The notes under the pieces: model-generated | What the model saw: only the letters and a program-made list of their open reading frames with translations | Told to the model about the DNA's origin: nothing | Databases searched by the model: none | From: Leptospira fluminis | GTDB taxonomy: Bacteria > Spirochaetota > Leptospiria > Leptospirales > Leptospiraceae | Length of the DNA stretch: 64,000 nucleotides | Reading direction: 5' to 3' | Assembly: GCF_004771275.1 (NCBI RefSeq) | Contig: NZ_RQEV01000017.1 | Span: 1 to 64,000, forward strand | Shown: positions 9,465-18,703 of the stretch, one piece after another | Position numbering within the stretch: the stretch's first letter is position 1 | Layout of the letters: each line of letters begins with the position of its first letter | Position numbers and translations under genes: made by a program

Positions 9465-10862
9465 TCAGGGGGAAGGCGATTCTTCGGATCCTTCCCCCAA
9501 TTTTTCCTCCAGATATCGATGGATTTCCGGATCGTTATCCTCTATCAACTGCCAAAAGGAAAATCCCCTAATTTTATATTTTTCTAATATATTCATCTTT
9601 TTCTCGAAGGATGTCCGATTCATGTAAAAAGCGACGCGATCGCAACCTCCCAGTCTATACCATAAGGAAGGGTCCGTGTAAACATGACCTTCGTGGCGAT
9701 ACAAATACGGGCGAAGATAGATCCAATCTCCCGCTTTTGCCTGGCTATGATAGATTTTTAATACGTCCGTCGGCTGCTCCATCCTAGGATTCCAATGTTC
9801 CCGGATAAACTTCGCTCGGGAATAATATACGGACTTGGAAGGAAGATCGCAATTCAACGGCCAGTCGTATCCGTACGTAGGAATCGCCATATAGAGTTTG
9901 TTCGCAGGGATCCTCTCCACGGCGTATTGTAGGATCTTATCGATCCACCAATCCGGAGCTTGCGGACCGGGTCCGGGAAATCCGTTTTTTCTAGGATGCA
10001 ATTCGTAGGCCATTATCTTGACCTTGTCCGCGGTCCGTCCTAAAAATCCGTAGTCGTGAGTCAATTGGCCGCGATAGGCTTCGTAATAATCGACTTCTAT
10101 CGGGGCTTTGAGGCCCGGACAAGCGAAACGTGTCTTTTGCTCCGCAACCGTTTTAGGATGTATGGAAACCGAAAGTAGTTTCTTTCTTTTGTGCAGCTCC
10201 TCTTTGAGAAGGACCAAAAATTCCTCGAAGGCCTCCTTCTTTTCGCAGGTCATGCCCTCGTAATCTATATCGATTCCGTCGTACCCGTATTTCTCCACTT
10301 CGCTTATTATATTTCGTATATGTAAATCCCGGACTTTTACGTTTCCGGCCAGGCCTATGGCGTCCGATATCTTTTCGAAATCGTTTTCCCATCGAAAAAT
10401 CGTGGGAATGATGAGCGTATTCGGAGAGGCAAGCCGGAACCACATCATTCTCTCCGAGATTTCCTCCGGCTTCCATACGGACACGATCCTTCCGGTATTA
10501 TTCCGTCCGCCTTCCAAATTGTACAAAAACGGATGCAGCTCGTCGTAGAGTCGTATGTATTTGAGCATGGCCCAAAAATCCTGGGACCAAGTCGAAGCGT
10601 AGATCCTGGTTTCTTTCTCTTTTTCGATTTTTCTGCCTTCCTCCCCAAGCTTTCGCTCTCGGAGGAAGTAGTAACCGCCCGCAAGTAGCAATACCAGGAG
10701 AAAAGCGGTGTAGTAGAATGGCTTACGCGTTAAGATCCGTTTCAAGAGAAGGTTATTGTTTTTGAAAAAACCGTATAGTGGCAACAAGAAAGGAGACTTC
10801 GCCCTTCTATCCGGGGGGACAGATTTTTTTGATTCGAGAGGAATTCGCCCGGCATTTCCCAA
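9465..10862 (-). CDS. Membrane-anchored glycoside hydrolase family 18 protein
   Basis: 465 residues beginning with TTG at 10862; no strong ribosome site marks this start and internal TTG codons before the anchor are alternatives. A single membrane anchor lies at ~50-67. DGIDIDYE at 195-202 is the GH18 catalytic DxxDxDxE, with Glu202 as acid. Later conserved blocks (KIMAYE, the AIPTYGYDW segment, FSFWQL) fit a complete (beta/alpha)8 barrel. GH18 enzymes cleave beta-1,4-GlcNAc linkages in chitin or related polymers, and some bacterial members act on peptidoglycan. No chitin-binding or LysM domain is seen, so an envelope or exopolymer role is as likely as chitin use (inference). Confidence 0.85.
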   Translation of the reverse strand: MGNAGRIPLESKKSVPPDRRAKSPFLLPLYGFFKNNNLLLKRILTRKPFYYTAFLLVLLLAGGYYFLRERKLGEEGRKIEKEKETRIYASTWSQDFWAMLKYIRLYDELHPFLYNLEGGRNNTGRIVSVWKPEEISERMMWFRLASPNTLIIPTIFRWENDFEKISDAIGLAGNVKVRDLHIRNIISEVEKYGYDGIDIDYEGMTCEKKEAFEEFLVLLKEELHKRKKLLSVSIHPKTVAEQKTRFACPGLKAPIEVDYYEAYRGQLTHDYGFLGRTADKVKIMAYELHPRKNGFPGPGPQAPDWWIDKILQYAVERIPANKLYMAIPTYGYDWPLNCDLPSKSVYYSRAKFIREHWNPRMEQPTDVLKIYHSQAKAGDWIYLRPYLYRHEGHVYTDPSLWYRLGGCDRVAFYMNRTSFEKKMNILEKYKIRGFSFWQLIEDNDPEIHRYLEEKLGEGSEESPSP

Positions 10863-11051
10863 GGAGAACTAGCAAATCATTTACAGTAAAAAATTTTCTA
10901 AACTAATTGAATATTTTTGACCTCCGTTTTTCTGTGGCTTTACGGTGCCAATCCGGACATCTTTATGACTTATCGGATGTTTCCATAAGAGTTCGGAAAA
11001 GCGCCGTTGAAAAACGAAGTATCGAATCGAAAGAAACGATCAGGAGCGACA

Positions 11052-11468
11052 ATGTTCATAGCGCGGGGCCTTTTTCTATTTTTATTCCTAATTTTCTCCC
11101 AGTGTTCCGGTGGGGGAGGTGGCGGAATGAATCCATTGATCTTCCTCTTGATGGGGTCCGGTTCGAAGACCGGAAGTATCGGAACGGGAGCCCCGCGAAA
11201 CGTTCTCGTAAGCTGGCAAGCCAATCGCGAAAAATCCGTGAATTCGGCCGGAGGCGGTTATAAAGCGTGCTACGGAATCAATCCTTCTTACCAAGCAGCG
11301 ACTGCCATTTGCTCCACGGTTCCATATGCAAGCGGATCTGCCGCTCCGACATCCGCTACCCTTTCCATTCCGGGCGGAAGCCACGTTTATATCTATGTTT
11401 TCGGGTATTCCACCCTCAACCCGAACGGAACTCCTGCGGCAACTCCGACGACGGTTTCAGTAAATTAA
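11052..11468 (+). CDS. Small lipoprotein with a fibronectin type III-like segment
   Basis: 138 residues. The start at 11052 is marked by a good AGGAG ribosome site; the frame is open 45 bases further upstream but without one. A hydrophobic signal ends in LIFSQC (Cys18), followed by a run of six glycines. Residues ~55-138 resemble an FN3 beta-sandwich (NVLVSWQANREKSVN ... GGGYKACY), a form seen in several Leptospira surface lipoproteins. The subtilase gene begins 29 bases downstream, so the pair is probably co-transcribed; the role may be surface binding, but no ligand can be inferred. Confidence 0.82.
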   Translation: MFIARGLFLFLFLIFSQCSGGGGGGMNPLIFLLMGSGSKTGSIGTGAPRNVLVSWQANREKSVNSAGGGYKACYGINPSYQAATAICSTVPYASGSAAPTSATLSIPGGSHVYIYVFGYSTLNPNGTPAATPTTVSVN

Positions 11469-11497
11469 GTCTTTAGAGATTTTCAAAAGGTTTGAAT

Positions 11498-13480
11498 ATG
11501 AATATTAAAAATCGCGCTTTCGTCACTACCCTTCTCCTTCTCGTTCTCGGGCTTTTCTTCGTCGCCCAAAAGACCATTCCCAAATTAATCGATCGAGCCA
11601 AAAAACCCAAATATGTTCCGGGCGAAGTCATCGTTCGGTTCAAGCCCGGAGTCTCCGCCGGTGCGATGGCCCTCCAAAAAGGAGGTAAGCTCCTTTCTAA
11701 CCTCGGCCATGCAAGAACCGCACACATTCAACTTCCTCAGAATCAATCGGTCGAAGACGCGGTTACCTCTTGGCAAAACGATCCGAATGTGGAATTTGCC
11801 GAGCCGAATTACATCTACCAAACCCAATCGCCGAACGACTCTTCTTATGGCAGCTTGTGGGGGCTCAAGAACACCGCCCAAACACTTACTGCGGGAAGCG
11901 CGGTGACTCCGGAATTTTATACGGATACTGTCGGAAACCCGACCGCAAATCCCGGAACATCCGGTAAGGACATCAGTGCGGAATCCGCATGGACCCTCCA
12001 GACGGACTGTAGTTCCGTAATCGTCGCCGTAGTGGATACCGGAATCAACTACAATCACCAGGATTTAGTGAACGAAATGTGGAGTCCAAGCGGGTCCTGT
12101 TTGGATGAAAACGGTGGTACCACCACCACAGGCGGATCCTGTCCGAATCACGGATGGAACTATGCAGGAACACGGACCGCGAACGATCCGATGGACTATA
12201 CCGGTCACGGAACCCATGTTGCCGGAACCATAGGGGCCCAAGGAAACAATGCGGTAGGAACCGTCGGCGTCTGCCAAACAAGCAAATTGATGGCGGTCCG
12301 AGTCCTGGACGAAACCGGATCCGGTTCGACTTCGAATATCATTAACGGAATCAATTTTGCGGTCAACAACGGAGCCAAAGTCATCAACATGAGCCTCGGC
12401 GGAGCGGGATACAGTGCCTCCTTCTATTCCGCCATTCAGAACGCCCAAAACCACGACGTTGTCGTAGTCGTTGCAGCCGGCAATTCCGGACTAGACCATT
12501 CGGGAACTACCAATGGGATTTCCAACGCAACCTACCCTTGCGACTACGGTCTCCCGAATCTGATCTGTGTAGCGGCGTTAGATCAAAATTACAATATTAC
12601 GAATTTCTCCGATTACAATACTGCCGGCTCCTCTGCTTCGACGGTGGCAGTGGGGGCTCCCGGAGCCAACATCCTGAGCACATGGCCGGGAAACGGTGCG
12701 GTATTCTCCCAATCGACTGCCGGCCAGGATTTTTCCACTTGGACCACCGGCGGAACGGATTGGAGAGTCAAAAGTTGCACGGTCGGAGGAAAAACATATT
12801 CTAATCTTATAATGTTCACTTCTTCGGTAGATACTTCCGACGCCTGCAACTTCTGGTCCGGCACTTCCTATTACCGGGAAACATCCACCGGAAATAGTCT
12901 CTACAAGACGTTTAGCCTACCTTTCACTCCCGTAGCGGTCACGTTGAGCCTGGACTATTTCGAATCCTTACTCGCAGGCGACTACTTCAATATCTATGCC
13001 GGAACAAACAACGGTTCCTTCCCGGCCACTCCGGTAAAAGCGAACAACGGAGTTACGGGAATGGATCCGGAGAGTCCCACATATAATATCTCTTCCGTTT
13101 GTACCACGACGACCTGTACGATCGGATTGAATTTCACTTCTTCCGGAAACCAAACGTACTCCTGCTCCGGAGGATGCGGAACTTTCGGTCTCGGAATCGG
13201 ATTGGATTATTATAGCTTAACCGTACTCGGAAACGATACGACCCATTACAGCATTCTAAACGGTACATCCATGGCATCTCCTCACGTCGCCGGAATCGCT
13301 GCCTTGGCAAGAGCCTACAACACGAAATACACCTATGCGGATACGGTCAATGCCGTCCTATACGGAGGAACTGCCAACTCATCCTTGCAAGGAAAAACGA
13401 AGACCGGAAATTCCGCGAATGCTTACGGAACCCTGACCTACATCAATGCTCCGAGTGGAATTACCGCGACGGTACAATAG
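11498..13480 (+). CDS. Secreted subtilisin-like serine protease (S8)
   Basis: 660 residues from the ATG at 11498, which has an AAAAGG site; a TTG two codons upstream is less well placed. After an N-terminal hydrophobic signal/anchor (8-24), residues ~38-110 resemble an I9 inhibitor propeptide (PGEVIVRFKPGV). The catalytic triad is visible: Asp180 (VVDTGINY), His237 (GHGTHVAGT) and Ser591 (GTSMASPHVAG), with the oxyanion Asn in VAAGNSG. About 170 residues (~405-575), rich in Cys, Thr and aromatic residues, are inserted before the Ser block and look like a beta-sandwich accessory domain. It follows the FN3 lipoprotein gene and probably acts outside the cell. Confidence 0.92.
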   Translation: MNIKNRAFVTTLLLLVLGLFFVAQKTIPKLIDRAKKPKYVPGEVIVRFKPGVSAGAMALQKGGKLLSNLGHARTAHIQLPQNQSVEDAVTSWQNDPNVEFAEPNYIYQTQSPNDSSYGSLWGLKNTAQTLTAGSAVTPEFYTDTVGNPTANPGTSGKDISAESAWTLQTDCSSVIVAVVDTGINYNHQDLVNEMWSPSGSCLDENGGTTTTGGSCPNHGWNYAGTRTANDPMDYTGHGTHVAGTIGAQGNNAVGTVGVCQTSKLMAVRVLDETGSGSTSNIINGINFAVNNGAKVINMSLGGAGYSASFYSAIQNAQNHDVVVVVAAGNSGLDHSGTTNGISNATYPCDYGLPNLICVAALDQNYNITNFSDYNTAGSSASTVAVGAPGANILSTWPGNGAVFSQSTAGQDFSTWTTGGTDWRVKSCTVGGKTYSNLIMFTSSVDTSDACNFWSGTSYYRETSTGNSLYKTFSLPFTPVAVTLSLDYFESLLAGDYFNIYAGTNNGSFPATPVKANNGVTGMDPESPTYNISSVCTTTTCTIGLNFTSSGNQTYSCSGGCGTFGLGIGLDYYSLTVLGNDTTHYSILNGTSMASPHVAGIAALARAYNTKYTYADTVNAVLYGGTANSSLQGKTKTGNSANAYGTLTYINAPSGITATVQ

Positions 13481-13493
13481 CTCTCAATTGCAA

Positions 13494-13521
13494 CGGCGCT
13501 TTTCTTTAAAGATAAGCGCCG
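13494..13521. terminator. Hairpin between convergent genes
   Basis: CGGCGCTT (13494-13501) pairs perfectly with AAGCGCCG (13514-13521) around a 12-base loop. It lies exactly between the subtilase stop and the convergent TPR-like gene stop at 13525. No clean T-tract follows on either strand, so it may be a weak or bidirectional terminator or an mRNA 3' end stabiliser. Confidence 0.5.
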
Positions 13522-13524
13522 GGA

Positions 13525-13899
13525 CTAGGGAGAAATCCCTTGTTTTTTCAGAATGTCCAAAGCGGTTTGTTTCAAGAGCGGGTGCACCGTGAAATCTTCC
13601 GGATCGAGAGCCTTAGTCTGAGTTTGGGGAAGTTTGAACTTATCCTGCCCGATCCATTCGGAGAGTGCCCATAACATGCGCTGGAAGATTTCGTCGATTC
13701 TCTTTTGATAACCCGCTTTTTTATAATATCCGTAAGCGAGAATCGGGAGTTTTTTCTCGAACATGAAATAATCCCCCAAGCGGATCAACCCGTCCTTATA
13801 TTCCGTCTTCAAAAAGCATTCCCGGGCCTTCCGGATATCCCCTTCGTTAAAGGCCTGGTTGCCTTCTCGTATGAGTTCCATCCGCTCTTTAGGATCCAT
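13525..13899 (-). CDS. Conserved-looking helical protein, TPR-like
   Basis: 124 residues from the ATG at 13899. The open frame continues to 14469, but that part is antisense to bcp and lacks protein character. Helical pairs such as LIREGNQAFNEGDIRKARE and a second block around YGYYKKAGYQKRIDEIF resemble tetratricopeptide-like units, which usually mediate protein contacts. No signal peptide is seen, so it is probably cytoplasmic. No precise family is recognised. It diverges from bcp with about 135 bases between starts and converges with the subtilase. Confidence 0.7.
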   Translation of the reverse strand: MDPKERMELIREGNQAFNEGDIRKARECFLKTEYKDGLIRLGDYFMFEKKLPILAYGYYKKAGYQKRIDEIFQRMLWALSEWIGQDKFKLPQTQTKALDPEDFTVHPLLKQTALDILKKQGISP

Positions 13900-14034
13900 A
13901 CTTAGAATATCGTCCGAAAAAAAAGTTTCGCAATCGATTTTTCCTCGGCTTTCCGCACCCGGAGCGGATCCTGGGGGAAACGCCTGCCGACGAATACCGT
14001 CCCCCGCAGGCAAAAATAGGGATACGAGAATCGA

Positions 14035-14510
14035 ATGAACGAACTGAAAGAGGGCGGCAAAGCCCCCGCCTTTACGGGAACCGACGAGTCCGGACAAAAA
14101 AAGGACCTCAAAAACCTCATAGGGGAAAAAGGACTCGTACTGTATTTTTATCCTAGAGATTTGACTCCCGGATGCACGACCGAGGCTTGCGATTTTCGGG
14201 ACAACTTTTCCCGCATCAAAAAGCAAGGATTTCAGATAGTCGGGGTCTCCAAGGATTCGATCAAGTCCCACCAGAAATTTATTGAAAAGCAGGAACTCAA
14301 CTTTACTTTGATCTCCGACGAAGACGGGAGTATCTGCGAAAAATACGGGGTCTGGCAACTGAAGAAGTTCATGGGCCGCGAGTCGATGGGAATCGTAAGA
14401 ACCACCTTTCTGATCGGCCCAGACCTGAAGATCTTGAAAATATATCCGAAGGTGAGCGTGAAAGGGCACGTAGATCAGATACTAGCGGACATTAAAGCGT
14501 TGGAGAAAAA

Positions 14511-14514
<4 letters not shown>
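14035..14514 (+). CDS. bcp: Thioredoxin-dependent peroxiredoxin, Bcp/PrxQ type
   Basis: 159 residues, a typical BCP length. The active-site block TPGCTTEAC contains the peroxidatic Cys47 and, five residues on, Cys52, the resolving Cys of atypical two-Cys PrxQ enzymes. The protein reduces hydroperoxides with electrons from thioredoxin in the cytoplasm. Its stop overlaps the pepA start by 4 bases (ATGA), indicating translational coupling. This is an antioxidant gene in an organism known for sensitivity to reactive oxygen; the pairing with an aminopeptidase does not itself explain a joint function. Confidence 0.94.
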
Positions 14515-15998
<1,484 letters not shown>

Positions 15999-16010
15999 AA
16001 CGGATTTTAG

Positions 16011-16053
16011 CCCTGAGTGAAACTCCGATTTCGCTCAGGGTTCCTTCTACTTT
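16011..16053 (+). terminator. Rho-independent-type terminator after pepA
   Basis: CCCTGAGTGAAA (16011-16022) pairs with TTTCGCTCAGGG (16029-16040), with a single wobble, around a six-base loop. A pyrimidine-rich TTCCTTCTACTTT follows. Position and strand fit the end of the bcp-pepA operon. Confidence 0.65.
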
Positions 16054-16192
16054 CGTACAGATTCGTCCTTCCTTTAAGACATAAGAGGAAAACCGACCCT
16101 CAGTCTATTTTTAAGAATCCGCTTGCCTCTTGGTGCGGTGCAAAAAGAATGGTCCCTGGATAGTGCAATGCACCATTCAAGGACGTTCATTT

Positions 16193-16816
16193 ATGAACCA
16201 GCCTAAGATTCGAAAACGACACATTTTCATTGCCGCCCTTCCCCTACTCTACCAATCACTGGCGGCGCCCATCGCCGGGTCCCTCACCGAGAGTTGGAAT
16301 GCCAGAAGGACCAAAACCGAAGCCCAGTATGTAAAAGAATACATTCTGGAGCAAAGACCTTCCATCCCTGTTTCAGAATTGGACCTATTGACCAAGACCG
16401 TACTGCTCGAAAGCGCGAAAATCAAGGATTCCGCCTGCGGAATGAGCTGCGGCGAAGGGGAAAAAATCGGCTTATTGCTCGGACTCATCTGGGTAGAATC
16501 CGAATTTCACAAAAAAGCCCGGTCCAAGAAAAACGCAAGGGGCTATATGCAGGTCATGCCTGCGACCGGAGCCTGGATCGGTTCCCTGGAAGGCCGCAAA
16601 ATACGCGAATCCGAACTTTTCGAAACGGAAGTGAACCTCTCTCTCGGCGTCGGCTACCTGAACCACCTTCTAGACAACCTAGACGGAGACGTCCGGAAGG
16701 CCCTGCTCGCCTATAATGCCGGCCCGGCTGCCGTCAAAAAATGGGGCGGGGTGAAACAATACGCGGAAGACGTATTCACCGTTCAATCGGAATACATGGG
16801 TTTCCGCGGACGTTAA
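16193..16816 (+). CDS. Lytic transglycosylase (SLT domain)
   Basis: 207 residues from the ATG at 16193, which has AAGGA ten bases upstream; the frame is open to 16130 without a good start. A hydrophobic signal segment (10-25) is followed by a helical linker and a goose-lysozyme-like SLT domain. Glu102 in WVESEFHKKA is the expected catalytic acid, followed by YMQVMPATG and AYNAGPAAVKKWGG, hallmark blocks of Slt/MltC-type enzymes. It cleaves the MurNAc-GlcNAc bond of peptidoglycan in the periplasm, forming 1,6-anhydro ends. Two extra Cys (ACGMSC, 81-86) could form a disulphide. Confidence 0.9.
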   Translation: MNQPKIRKRHIFIAALPLLYQSLAAPIAGSLTESWNARRTKTEAQYVKEYILEQRPSIPVSELDLLTKTVLLESAKIKDSACGMSCGEGEKIGLLLGLIWVESEFHKKARSKKNARGYMQVMPATGAWIGSLEGRKIRESELFETEVNLSLGVGYLNHLLDNLDGDVRKALLAYNAGPAAVKKWGGVKQYAEDVFTVQSEYMGFRGR

Positions 16817-16825
16817 AGTCGAAAT

Positions 16826-17734
16826 TCACATCCAATCGATGCATTTCCGGAGTAGATGAGAAGTCTCCTCCGGAGTTCCGTGGAAGGGATTCCCGTGCCC
16901 CGGCAAGACCCATTCGAAGGAAAGTCCCGCCAGGGATTCCATGGATGATTTCTGTTCCTCCCAAGAATACCAACAAACCCCTCGAAACGCGATCAAACGT
17001 TTTCGTACGGGGTCATAGGCCAAATGATCTCCCGTAAATAAAAATGCATTCGAGTAGAGAAGGACGGTATGCCCCTTGGTGTGTCCGGGAGTCGGAAAAA
17101 TCGTAAGGTCTTCCGCCAACCGAAACGGATCCCGTCCTGCGATCGTTATTTCCGGATTGCCCACGGCATCCGCATCGTCCTCGTGGATGATCCGTTCGCA
17201 TCCGAAATCCTCGTGAAATTTCCCGTGATCCGCTACGTCGTCCCGGTGCGTAAGATAATGGTATCTGATTCCTCCCAAGGATCGGATTTTTTCCGCAAGA
17301 GAGGGAACGTACCTGGGAGAATCCACGAGCACGTTTCCTTCCGGCCGAAGGATCAGATAGGAAAAAGCTCCGAAGGAGGACTTGGAATGATAACCGCAGT
17401 GATACACGTTTCCGTGAATCCTTGCGGGAAAGGAATCCTTTGCGGAAGTCAGATCGTCCCTTTCCATCGTTCCGATAGAAGTTGTAGGACAGGAAACAAG
17501 CGCCTGCAATGCTCGAAAGGACTCCTCGGAATTCGAAGGTTGGTTTCGTACATAGGAGGCTCCTCCCTTTTCGGAAAAAACTTCCGGCGCCAAAATCCTA
17601 CAGGTTTCGCAATCGATGCAGGAGGAATCCACATAAAAATTTCCCGGAACGTTTTCCGATCTTCTTTTCGTCAGGCTCGCCATATCTCTTAGACGGAGAC
17701 CGGGCGACGATCGGAAATGGAAACGCCGAAACAT
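16826..17734 (-). CDS. Ferredoxin-like domain fused to an MBL-fold hydrolase
   Basis: 302 residues from 17734, or 285 from the ATG at 17683; neither has a strong ribosome site. Residues ~33-90 form a one-cluster ferredoxin module with Cys39, Cys42, Cys45 and Cys82-Pro. The rest is a metallo-beta-lactamase fold, where the usual HxHxDH is replaced by HRDDVADH at 163-170, with GHTKGH and LPGHGNP further on. This combination resembles a family also found in plants and cyanobacteria, whose reaction is not established. A redox-linked hydrolase is inference. It lies 28 bases downstream of the solute-binding protein gene on the same strand. Confidence 0.82.
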   Translation of the reverse strand: MFRRFHFRSSPGLRLRDMASLTKRRSENVPGNFYVDSSCIDCETCRILAPEVFSEKGGASYVRNQPSNSEESFRALQALVSCPTTSIGTMERDDLTSAKDSFPARIHGNVYHCGYHSKSSFGAFSYLILRPEGNVLVDSPRYVPSLAEKIRSLGGIRYHYLTHRDDVADHGKFHEDFGCERIIHEDDADAVGNPEITIAGRDPFRLAEDLTIFPTPGHTKGHTVLLYSNAFLFTGDHLAYDPVRKRLIAFRGVCWYSWEEQKSSMESLAGLSFEWVLPGHGNPFHGTPEETSHLLRKCIDWM

Positions 17735-17762
17735 AGAATCCGGCGGAATCTACGAAAAAATC

Positions 17763-18623
17763 CTACCGTACCCAATCTCCCGAATTAAAATATTTATCTT
17801 CGAGAGCTTTTAGATCTCCCTTTCTCTTCAATTCCGAGATAAAAAATTCGAAATTTCTCAAATAGACCAGGTCCGATTTGGGCAACAAGGCCGCGATATG
17901 ATCCTCTTGCACCGCTTCCAACAAAGGACGATAACTGGACGCGACAGACGGTTGCAACAGAAGAATTCCCTTGATATGATACGCCTCCGCTACCAAACAA
18001 TTCGCCGTGCCTTCCCGTACCGCCTTCCAGGCTCCGTCCAAACTACCGTATGTGAAGATTCTGGAATTCGGAAACGCGCGCAGCATGTATTCGTGACTCC
18101 CGGAAAAGGCCCGCACCGCAAAACTCACCCCGGTTAGATCACCGAGGTCCTTAATACTTCTGAAATATTGTGTGGTAATAATATTCCCTTCCGGCGGAGG
18201 AGGAAGAACCGATTTTCGAACCAGTGCCGAAGGTGTGGAAACCAGATACGGTTTACTAAGTTGAATCACTTTCGAGCGTTCTAAGGTGGTGGTTACTCCC
18301 GATAGAGCCAGGTCCGCTTCCCCTTTTTGAACCGCTTCCGCAAAATCCTCGAACTCCGGTTTCGGAATAAAAACGTATTTTACCCCCAGGAAATCGGCGT
18401 ATCTCTTTCCCAATTCCGCATCGAACCCGGGAAAACCGTCTTTTGGGTGGTCTATATAAAAAGGGGCAAAGGTCCGATTTCCGGTCACCCGCAATTCGCC
18501 CCGCTTTTGTATGTCCAGCAATCTGGAGTCGGTAGAATCGCCTTGCGCCGCCAAAGAAACCGAGAACAGAAACAAAAAAAAAGTAACGAAGAGGCGAAAC
18601 GGTTTAGAAAGATAGAAACTCAT
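17763..18623 (-). CDS. Periplasmic solute-binding protein, amino acid type (SBP_bac_3)
   Basis: 286 residues with a signal peptide (to about residue 26, SLAAQGDS). The core fits family 3 substrate-binding proteins of polar amino acid ABC transporters: GELRVTGNRTFAPFYI, GFDAELGKRYADFLGVKYVFIP, and the hinge segment GEADLALSGVTTTLERS. No ABC permease or ATPase gene is adjacent, so it may serve a transporter encoded elsewhere or act as a stand-alone sensor. It lies between the acetoacetyl-CoA synthetase and ferredoxin/MBL genes on the same strand. Confidence 0.86.
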   Translation of the reverse strand: MSFYLSKPFRLFVTFFLFLFSVSLAAQGDSTDSRLLDIQKRGELRVTGNRTFAPFYIDHPKDGFPGFDAELGKRYADFLGVKYVFIPKPEFEDFAEAVQKGEADLALSGVTTTLERSKVIQLSKPYLVSTPSALVRKSVLPPPPEGNIITTQYFRSIKDLGDLTGVSFAVRAFSGSHEYMLRAFPNSRIFTYGSLDGAWKAVREGTANCLVAEAYHIKGILLLQPSVASSYRPLLEAVQEDHIAALLPKSDLVYLRNFEFFISELKRKGDLKALEDKYFNSGDWVR

Positions 18624-18703
18624 TCCGAAAAGAGCCCGCTTTTTCCTAACATTCTAATTCCGATTACATCAATGCACAAGGGAAAAACGTCTTCCACAAA
18701 CGA

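Noticed and set aside
13900..14469. N-terminal extension of the TPR-like minus-strand frame
   Set aside because: It is entirely antisense to bcp and has no continuous fold-like sequence before the Met at 13899.
16156..16187. GAATGGT...ACCATTC inverted repeat with GTGCAATGCAC upstream of the SLT gene
   Set aside because: Short arms with a long loop and no clear link to a promoter; could be chance.
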